The notes beneath the pieces are model-generated. The model saw only the letters and a list, made by a program, of their open reading frames with translations. It ran no database searches and was not told where the DNA came from. A stretch of 39,334 bases of DNA, taken from positions 1 to 39,334 of the forward strand of contig JASJXX010000014.1 of assembly GCA_030123765.1 (NCBI GenBank), written 5' to 3'. The stretch comes from Actinomycetota bacterium. Its GTDB lineage: Bacteria > Actinomycetota > Acidimicrobiia > Spongiisociales > UBA5794. The first letter of the stretch is position 1; every line of letters starts with the position of its first letter. A program made the position numbers and the translations under genes. Shown here one piece after another: positions 34,236 to 39,334 of the stretch.

Positions 34236-34446
34236 GAACGGCAAATTCGCGGTTAGGTGAGCGAGGCGCAAGCAGGCGTATCCGCCTGAATCCCTTCGCT
34301 GCCAAGGGATCTAGCGTGTTCCTGAGTGGTGACGGGTGACAAGAGTCAAGCGAAGTTGGCCGCTCTAGGGCCTATTCTGTCTTTCGCGAGGCCATGCGAA
34401 GTTTCGCGGGCTGGTGCGGCTCTGTCGGTTTCGCGGGCGAGTCACC
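34236..34446. other. dnaA-rpmH intergenic region with hairpins
   Basis: The dnaA-rpmH gap carries no recognisable gene. It holds two adjacent hairpins: CAGGCG-TATC-CGCCTG (34273-34288) and ATCCCTT/AAGGGAT with a 7-nt loop (34290-34310). A repeated GTTTCGCGGGC (34401-34411 and 34429-34439) lies before the rpmH promoter. A plus-strand reading frame crosses the right part into rpmH, but it has no ribosome site and I treat it as noncoding. Confidence 0.45.
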
Positions 34447-34476
34447 TAGAATGCATGCGTTCCGTGAGTCCACGGA
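34447..34476 (+). promoter_or_regulatory. rpmH promoter -10 and leader hairpin
   Basis: TAGAAT (34447-34452) is a good -10; the -35 is weak. The leader of about 50 nt starts with the hairpin TCCGTG-AGTC-CACGGA (34461-34476). This would be the promoter of the rpmH-rnpA-yidD-yidC-jag operon. Confidence 0.5.
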
Positions 34477-34511
34477 GCTGCCGCGACCTTCCCAACCAGG
34501 GACACCTCATC

Positions 34512-34646
34512 ATGAAGCGTACATATCAACCGAACAAGCGCCGCCGCAAACGTAAGCACGGTTTTCGTGGGCGTATGCGTAACCGCCACGGGCGCGCGCT
34601 GATCAAGCGCCGCCGCGCTAAGGGCCGCCACAAGCTCTCCGCCTGA
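34512..34646 (+). CDS. rpmH: 50S ribosomal protein L34
   Basis: This 44-residue, strongly basic ribosomal protein begins [20 protein letters not shown] and ends [12 protein letters not shown], diagnostic for bL34 over its full length. The true start is ATG 34512; the frame is open further upstream to 34326 but the extra part has no L34 features. It is first in the conserved rpmH-rnpA-yidD-yidC-jag gene order. Confidence 0.97.
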   Translation: MKRTYQPNKRRRKRKHGFRGRMRNRHGRALIKRRRAKGRHKLSA

Positions 34647-34647
34647 C

Positions 34648-34986
34648 GTGTCCTCCTACGTCTCGCTCCGCCCGGGAATCCGCTTTCGAGAGGTCTACCG
34701 TACCGGGAGAGGCCGAAGGTGTGGTGGACTCACCGTGGTAAAGGCCGCGGGGAGAGGTACAACTCCTGAGGTGGGTGTTGTTGCGGGGAAGAGAGTCGGA
34801 AACGCTGTGCAGCGGAACAGAGCGAAGCGCAGGCTCCGAGAGGCGGTTCGCAGAGTCGATCTGCAGCCCAACACCGCCTACGTGCTTGTAGCTTCCGCGG
34901 AAGTACTCGAGGCGCCGTTCGCCGAGATGCTTGAGTGGGTGGTGGCTGGTACAGCTCGAGAGACAGGGACGAGGGATGAGAAATGA
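34648..34986 (+). CDS. rnpA: Ribonuclease P protein component
   Basis: This 112-residue basic protein subunit of RNase P supports 5' maturation of tRNA. The signature is [28 protein letters not shown], the RNR motif that binds the catalytic RNA. The N-terminal [12 protein letters not shown] is also typical. The start is GTG, 1 nt after the rpmH stop. Confidence 0.95.
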   Translation: MSSYVSLRPGIRFREVYRTGRGRRCGGLTVVKAAGRGTTPEVGVVAGKRVGNAVQRNRAKRRLREAVRRVDLQPNTAYVLVASAEVLEAPFAEMLEWVVAGTARETGTRDEK

Positions 34987-35270
34987 ATGAGCAAGGCGGC
35001 CGAACGGTGGGCATCGCAGCCCGTGCGTTGCTTGGTCTTGTGCGTGGGTACCAGAAGGCGGTCTCCCCCTTCTTGGGACAGAACTGCCGTTACTACCCCT
35101 CCTGTTCCCAGTACACCTATGAAGCTGTCGAGATGCACGGTGTTCTCAGGGGGAGCTGGCTCGGCACGAAACGCATTGGTCGCTGTCACCCGTTTCATGA
35201 GGGAGGCGTTGACCCGGTCCCCGCCTTGACGAAGAAAGAAACCGAAGAGATACAAGGAATTAGCTCGTGA
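34983..35270 (+). CDS. yidD: Membrane protein insertion efficiency factor YidD
   Basis: This 95-residue protein has the YidD core: [44 protein letters not shown], followed by the [17 protein letters not shown] ending. It is a peripheral membrane protein thought to help YidC-dependent insertion. The ATG overlaps the rnpA stop (ATGA) and its own stop overlaps yidC (GTGA). Confidence 0.95.
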   Translation: MNEQGGRTVGIAARALLGLVRGYQKAVSPFLGQNCRYYPSCSQYTYEAVEMHGVLRGSWLGTKRIGRCHPFHEGGVDPVPALTKKETEEIQGISS

Positions 35271-36166
35271 ATCCATGGAATTTACTACTGAACGCCCTGG
35301 GTGGGGCTCTCGCGTTCTTCTACGACACATTACCAAATTATGGAATTGCGATTATCGCTCTTACACTCACGGTAAGCCTTCTGCTCTTCCCCTTGACGCT
35401 CAAGCAGACGAAGTCCATGCGAGCGATGCAGCTCCTCCAGCCAGAGGTGAAGACGCTTCAGAAGGAGCACAAGGGGGACCGCGAGGAGTTGAACAAGCAG
35501 CTGATGGCGCTGTACAAGGAGCGGGGCGTCAACCCTGCGGCCGGGTGCCTTCCGATGATCGTGCAGATGCCGATCTGGTTCGCTCTCTACCGTGTCCTGT
35601 GGCAGGGTAACGGTGTTCCTCCGAGCTCAGCCCTTGGAGACATATTCTTCCAGGCCAACAAGGCGCTTGAAGCCGGCGCCGAGCTCACCGAGGCCATATT
35701 CGAACCGGTGCAATTCCTCGGAATGAACCTTCTCGTCAGTCCTGGCCGCGGAGTTGACTTCGCCAACATCACCGGATCGCTGCCGTACATCATCCTGCTT
35801 CTCATCATTGTCGCTGCCGGGTATTACCAACAGTTGCAGATGACACGCAAGATGAAGTCGGACCCGAACCAGCAGATGAGCTCACAGATGCAGAGCATGC
35901 AGACCGTGATGAAGGTCATGCCCATCATGTTCGGGTTCATATCGTGGAACCTGGTCGCGGGTCTCGGTCTGTACTTCGCGACATCGAACATTTTCCGCAT
36001 CGGCCAGCAAGCGGTCATTCTGAGGACGACCGGTGGCAGTGACGGGGATGGAGTGATCGTCGAGAGCAACGCGAACGGACCAGCAGATGATCCAGCGAGC
36101 GAGCCCAAAGTGAACCGTCCCAGCCAGCATGCGAGCAAGAAGCGCAACCGTCGAAGAAGGAAGTAG
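35267..36166 (+). CDS. yidC: Membrane protein insertase YidC/Oxa1
   Basis: This 299-residue insertase lacks the large periplasmic domain of Gram-negative YidC, as usual in Gram-positives. It has a first hydrophobic helix, [22 protein letters not shown] with [12 protein letters not shown] a little later, the cytosolic hairpin with [17 protein letters not shown], then [20 protein letters not shown] and two later helices ([40 protein letters not shown]). The C-terminus is very basic (KKRNRRRRK), typical for ribosome contact. The start is GTG. Confidence 0.95.
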   Translation: MNPWNLLLNALGGALAFFYDTLPNYGIAIIALTLTVSLLLFPLTLKQTKSMRAMQLLQPEVKTLQKEHKGDREELNKQLMALYKERGVNPAAGCLPMIVQMPIWFALYRVLWQGNGVPPSSALGDIFFQANKALEAGAELTEAIFEPVQFLGMNLLVSPGRGVDFANITGSLPYIILLLIIVAAGYYQQLQMTRKMKSDPNQQMSSQMQSMQTVMKVMPIMFGFISWNLVAGLGLYFATSNIFRIGQQAVILRTTGGSDGDGVIVESNANGPADDPASEPKVNRPSQHASKKRNRRRRK

Positions 36167-36170
36167 CCCC

Positions 36171-36998
36171 ATGGATTGGGTTGAAGTACAGGGTAAGACC
36201 GTTGAGGTGGCTGTTGGTGTGGCCATCAAAGAGTTGGGTCTACACTCCGAAGATGACGTCAAGATTGAAGTCATACAGGAGCCGAAGGCCGGATTCCTGG
36301 GAGTAGGTGGCAAGGACGCCATCGTCAAGGTGACGAAGGCGCCAGCACGCCGCAGGCGTCGTCGGGGACGCAGCGGATCCCGTTCCTCCAACAATGCCCA
36401 GAAGAACCGGCAGAACACCGACAAAGGCAAGAACAGTCAGGGCAAGGAGCCACGCAAACGGCGTCAGGAGAAGCAGGTGTCCCAGTCAGACGCAGAGAAG
36501 GAAAAGCCAGCGACGAGCGAACGACCGGATCCGGCCCCCATCGAGGAACAGGCGAGAGTCGCCGCGAGCTTCGTCTCGGGTCTGCTTGACGCGTTCGGCC
36601 TCGAAGGATCGGTCGATACAAGGATTGAGGACGACGTTCTCTACATCGAAGTCACGGGATCTGAGACGGAAGCGCTCGTCGGGCCTAAAGGGTCTGTCAT
36701 GCAGTCCGTTTACGAGCTCACCCGTACCGTCGTACAGCGGAAGACCTACGGGGCGCCACGTATGCGCATCGACATCGCAGGGTACCGGGAGAGGCGACGA
36801 GCGGCGTTGACGATTTACGCAGGAAAGCTTGCGAGCCAGGTGATCGACGAGGACTCAGAGGTGATGCTTGAGCCGATGAATGCCGCAGATCGCAAGGTGG
36901 TCCACGACGCGGTAGCCGAGATTGCCGAAGTGCGCTCCTACTCAGAGGGCGAGGACCCCCGGCGCGCCGTGGTGATTGCACCCGCCCAGAACGACTGA
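36171..36998 (+). CDS. jag: Jag/KhpB-family RNA-binding protein
   Basis: This 275-residue protein has a Jag-N domain (1-50, WVEVQGKTVEVAVGVAIKEL and KAGFLGVGGKDAIVKV), an Arg/Lys/Gln-rich linker (about 55-120), a KH domain (EVTGSETEALVGPKGSVMQS) and an R3H domain with YRERRRAAL and MNAADRKVVHDAV. It probably binds small RNAs or mRNAs together with KhpA. ATG 36171 has GAAGAAGGAAG upstream, 4 nt after yidC. The last gene of the operon, it is followed directly by two parS sites. Confidence 0.92.
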   Translation: MDWVEVQGKTVEVAVGVAIKELGLHSEDDVKIEVIQEPKAGFLGVGGKDAIVKVTKAPARRRRRRGRSGSRSSNNAQKNRQNTDKGKNSQGKEPRKRRQEKQVSQSDAEKEKPATSERPDPAPIEEQARVAASFVSGLLDAFGLEGSVDTRIEDDVLYIEVTGSETEALVGPKGSVMQSVYELTRTVVQRKTYGAPRMRIDIAGYRERRRAALTIYAGKLASQVIDEDSEVMLEPMNAADRKVVHDAVAEIAEVRSYSEGEDPRRAVVIAPAQND

Positions 36999-37006
36999 CA
37001 CCAACG

Positions 37007-37022
37007 TGTTCCACGTGGAACA
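37007..37022. other. parS site 1
   Basis: TGTTCCACGTGGAACA is a perfect 16-bp palindrome differing from the consensus TGTTTCACGTGAAACA by one symmetric change per arm. It lies between jag and rsmG, upstream of parAB, and covers the likely -35 region of the rsmG promoter. Confidence 0.93.
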
Positions 37023-37031
37023 TCGGCAGGG

Positions 37032-37037
37032 TAAGAT
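37032..37037 (+). promoter_or_regulatory. rsmG-parA-parB promoter -10
   Basis: TAAGAT is a near-consensus -10. A TTCCAC hexamer 17 nt upstream (37009-37014) lies inside parS site 1, and the expected start point (about 37044) lies inside parS site 2. ParB spreading or binding could therefore repress its own operon. Confidence 0.5.
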
Positions 37038-37042
37038 GACGG

Positions 37043-37058
37043 TGTTCCACGTGAAACA
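37043..37058. other. parS site 2
   Basis: TGTTCCACGTGAAACA matches the parS consensus TGTTTCACGTGAAACA at 15 of 16 positions. It ends 3 nt before the rsmG start codon. Confidence 0.93.
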
Positions 37059-37061
37059 TGT

Positions 37062-37739
37062 ATGAGCGATGTCGCGAACCTCGACCGAATTGCCTGCTGG
37101 CTCGGAACCGAGTGGAGTGAGCAACAGCGGGCGCTCTTTATCGAGTACGGGGAGTGGCTTGCGGGCGAAGCGATTGACGCAGGAGGCATAGGGCCTCGAG
37201 AGGGCGAACGAATCTTCGACCGACACATCGCAGACTCCCTGGCGTTCGCCCTACTGATACCCGATCGAGCTTCAACGCTTGTCGACGTCGGATCGGGAGT
37301 GGGCCTTCCCGCCATTCCCCTCGCTATCGCCCTCCCCGAACTGAGCATCACGATCGTGGATCGATCGGAGCGCCGCTGCAGTCTGGCTGCCCGGGCGTTG
37401 CGGATACTCGGCATCGAGAATGTTGAGGTGCGGGTGGCGGATGTAGACGATCTAGAGGGAACGTACGACGTTGTGACGTTCCGGGCATCGCTTCTTCCCC
37501 CTAATGCGACCCGCACATTCGTCCGGTTGACGGATCTCTCGGGAACTGGCCTCCTCGCTCTCACCCGAAGGGAGAGAGCACCGGAGGTTCCTGAACCCCC
37601 CACGGGCGTTATCTTTTCGGTCACGTCCGAGGGAGTGGGAGTCCTTGACTCTCCGGCGTGGATCCTTAGAATGCAGCACACCCGATTTACCGAGGAGCAG
37701 ACAGACGATGTCCGGAGGCACGATAGTTGTCATAGCTAA
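37062..37739 (+). CDS. rsmG: 16S rRNA m7G527 methyltransferase RsmG (GidB)
   Basis: This 225-residue SAM-dependent methyltransferase modifies G527 of 16S rRNA, using E. coli numbering. The substrate and cofactor motifs RIFDRHIADSLAFALL, LVDVGSGVGLPAIPLAI and ITIVDRSERRCSLAARAL are typical. The catalytic-side segment usually reading VxxRA is VVTFRASLLPP here. The C-terminal ~30 residues overlap the parA start and look unconserved. It starts at ATG 37062, only 3 nt after parS site 2, without an obvious ribosome site. Confidence 0.92.
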   Translation: MSDVANLDRIACWLGTEWSEQQRALFIEYGEWLAGEAIDAGGIGPREGERIFDRHIADSLAFALLIPDRASTLVDVGSGVGLPAIPLAIALPELSITIVDRSERRCSLAARALRILGIENVEVRVADVDDLEGTYDVVTFRASLLPPNATRTFVRLTDLSGTGLLALTRRERAPEVPEPPTGVIFSVTSEGVGVLDSPAWILRMQHTRFTEEQTDDVRRHDSCHS

Positions 37740-38484
37740 CCAGAAGGGTGGCGTCGGCAAGTCAACTACAGCGATCAATCTCGGTGCCGGTCTCGCGCTC
37801 CAGGACGAACGGATCCTGATCGTGGACCTCGACCCACAGGGAAACACGAGCTCGGGCCTGGGTGTGGACCGAGGAGCGATCGAATCCTCAACCTATGACG
37901 TACTCGTCGGTGGGGTCGACGTATCGGACGTACTCGAACCGACCTCCGTCAAGGGCCTGCACGTCGTGCCGGCAACGATTGAGCTTGCGGGAGCAGAGAT
38001 CGAGCTCGTCTCCATGTTCTCACGCGAGCACCGCCTCAGACAGGCGCTCCAGAGCGTCGTAGAGGAGTACGACTTCGTCCTTATCGACTGCCCGCCCTCG
38101 CTCGGACTGCTCACTATCAATGGTCTTGCCGCTGCGGACGAAGTTCTCATCCCAATTCAGTGTGAGTATTACGCACTTGAAGGTGTCAGCCAGCTGACCC
38201 GGAATATCGATCTCGTCAGGGGGAGCCTTAACCCTGAACTTGAGATAGAAGGTGTGGTGTTGACCATGTTCGACGGAAGAACGAAGCTCTCGGCCGATGT
38301 CGTGGCTCAGGTGCGGGAGCACTTCGGGGAGACGACATATCGGACGGTGATACCCAGAACGGTACGCCTCTCGGAGGCCCCGTCGTACGGCGAGCCGATA
38401 GAAGCGTACGACGACATGTCCCGCGGGGCGATTGCATATAGGGAACTCGCGAGAGAATTTAGGAGGCGTCATGGCCGCGCGTAG
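37708..38484 (+). CDS. parA: Chromosome partitioning ATPase ParA (Soj)
   Basis: This 258-residue deviant-Walker ATPase moves ParB-parS complexes. It has KGGVGKST (13-20) with the signature lysine, LIVDLDPQGNTSSGLG, FVLIDCPPSLGLLT and VIPRTVRLSEAPSYGEPI near the end. ATG 37708 has GAGGAG upstream; the longer frame from 37645 lies within rsmG and is not expected to be used. It overlaps rsmG by 32 nt and parB by 14 nt. Confidence 0.96.
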   Translation: MSGGTIVVIANQKGGVGKSTTAINLGAGLALQDERILIVDLDPQGNTSSGLGVDRGAIESSTYDVLVGGVDVSDVLEPTSVKGLHVVPATIELAGAEIELVSMFSREHRLRQALQSVVEEYDFVLIDCPPSLGLLTINGLAAADEVLIPIQCEYYALEGVSQLTRNIDLVRGSLNPELEIEGVVLTMFDGRTKLSADVVAQVREHFGETTYRTVIPRTVRLSEAPSYGEPIEAYDDMSRGAIAYRELAREFRRRHGRA

Positions 38485-39328
38485 GAGTGGATTAGGAAGA
38501 GGGCTAGAAGCACTGATACCACAGGACCAGTCGATGGAGGGGTTCGCAGAGATCCCTGTCGCTTCGATTGAGCCCAATCCCCTACAGCCGCGGTCGACCT
38601 TCGACCCTGCCTCCATTGATGCGTTGGCGGCCTCGATCGAAGCTGTCGGGCTCCTTCAGCCGATTGTCGTACGGCAGGGAGGCGGGGGCTATGTCCTGGT
38701 CGCAGGGGAGAGGAGGCTTCGAGCGGTGAAGCAGGTCGGGTTGGCTACGATCGCCGCTGTGGTCAGGAGCGAGAGCGACGAGGGAACGAGCCTCGCAGAG
38801 GCGCTTGTAGAGAACCTTCAGCGTGAGGACCTAGGCATCCTCGAAGAGGCAGCAGCCTTCAGCCAGCTTATGGAAGATTATGGAATGACCCATGAGGATG
38901 TAGGACGTCACGTAGGGAAGAGCCGATCGGCGGTCACGAATACCATGCGTCTCCTCCAGCTCCCCGCCGTTATCCAGGGGATGCTCGTCAAAGGAGAGCT
39001 CTCCCCCGGCCACGCTCGGGCGCTCCTGGGCTCGGACGACGAACGTTACGTAGTGCACATAGCCAAGCGAGCTGTCGCTGAAGGATGGACAGTTCGCAGG
39101 GTTGAGGAGGCGATACGGCTGCGCACGACGCAGGGTCAGGCGAAGAGTCATCGTGCGAAGAAGATTCGGCCTGCGGCGATCATCGAGCTTGAAGAGAGGC
39201 TTCAGGAGAGGCTCGGAACAAAGGTGAACATCGACTTTCGGGGTAAGGGTGGAAAGATCACGATCAAGTACACCTCACCGGAAGATCTTGAGCGAATTTA
39301 CCGGCACTTGTTCGTCCCGGACGCATGA
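38471..39328 (+). CDS. parB: Chromosome partitioning protein ParB (Spo0J)
   Basis: This 285-residue CTP-dependent DNA clamp binds parS. The N-terminus RRSGLGRGLEALIP is the ParA-interacting end. The ParB/Srx domain has IEPNPLQPRSTFD and the CTP-binding GERR motif (79-82, VAGERRLRAVKQ), followed by LVENLQREDL. The helix-turn-helix (about 135-165, MTHEDVGRHVGKSRSAVTNT) contacts parS. The C-terminal dimerisation domain ends IYRHLFVPDA. ATG 38471 has AGGAGG 4 nt upstream. The gene is complete and stops 6 nt before the window end. Confidence 0.96.
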   Translation: MAARRSGLGRGLEALIPQDQSMEGFAEIPVASIEPNPLQPRSTFDPASIDALAASIEAVGLLQPIVVRQGGGGYVLVAGERRLRAVKQVGLATIAAVVRSESDEGTSLAEALVENLQREDLGILEEAAAFSQLMEDYGMTHEDVGRHVGKSRSAVTNTMRLLQLPAVIQGMLVKGELSPGHARALLGSDDERYVVHIAKRAVAEGWTVRRVEEAIRLRTTQGQAKSHRAKKIRPAAIIELEERLQERLGTKVNIDFRGKGGKITIKYTSPEDLERIYRHLFVPDA

Positions 39329-39334
39329 TCGCGC

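Noticed and set aside
34326-34511. Long N-terminal extension of rpmH
   Set aside because: The open frame continues upstream, but L34 homology covers exactly the 44 residues from 34512 and the upstream part contains the promoter and a leader hairpin.

Overview
The window is GC-rich and carries the replication-origin neighbourhood of an actinobacterial chromosome. Its gene order runs parB-parA-rsmG-jag-yidC-yidD-rnpA-rpmH on one side and dnaA-dnaN-recF-dciA(DUF721)-gyrB-gyrA-DUF3566 on the other. That order, frequent GTG starts, GTGA/ATGA gene overlaps, an F420-type (DDN/DUF385) reductase and a gyrA intein at the site known from mycobacteria all point to Actinobacteria. The diverged GyrA and DnaA suggest a lineage away from the well-studied genera, perhaps Acidimicrobiia; this class assignment is inference.

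Layout. (1) 1-3.8 kb, minus strand: a RecQ-type helicase without the winged-helix domain, an LtrA-like membrane protein and a metallo-beta-lactamase-fold hydrolase. (2) 3.9-8.5 kb, plus strand: a signalling cluster made of a response regulator/glutaredoxin-like/thioredoxin-reductase-like fusion that has lost both CxxC pairs, a cyclic-nucleotide-binding histidine kinase and a UBP-type zinc finger, then a phenylacetate-CoA-ligase-like enzyme. (3) 8.5-13.8 kb: an accessory stretch with decay. A PLP-dependent decarboxylase gene is broken into two remnants around an unknown membrane-protein gene. An ABC-F ATPase, an SDR, an alpha/beta-hydrolase pseudogene and a DDN-family reductase follow. (4) 13.9-22.1 kb: a cobalamin riboswitch controls a tightly overlapping operon for corrinoid uptake (BtuFCD-like) and late cobalamin assembly (CbiB, CobD-like, CobQ, CobO, CobU, CobS). 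A small ORF with a strong inverted repeat lies before cobS, and no cobT is present. (5) 22.2-23.9 kb: a VIT/CCC1-family transporter and a small-ORF/unknown-protein pair. (6) 23.9-39.3 kb: the origin region. It holds an intein in GyrA directly after the catalytic tyrosine, DnaA-box clusters on both sides of dnaA, a 16-bp palindrome in the dnaA-dnaN spacer, and two parS sites that straddle the likely rsmG-parA-parB promoter.

Two general patterns stand out. At least five genes (recQ, the CoA ligase, ABC-F, VIT and the 44-residue ORF at 23001) have a TANNNT hexamer ending exactly 6 nt before the start codon, as expected for leaderless transcripts. Most operonic genes overlap their predecessor by 4 nt (GTGA or ATGA), which implies translational coupling. 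No CRISPR array, tRNA, rRNA or insertion sequence was recognised. The strongest candidates for novelty are the cysteine-less redox-fold signalling cluster, the intein with a dead-looking homing endonuclease, the unusual quinolone-region residues of GyrA, and the membrane-protein cassette that replaced the core of the decarboxylase gene.
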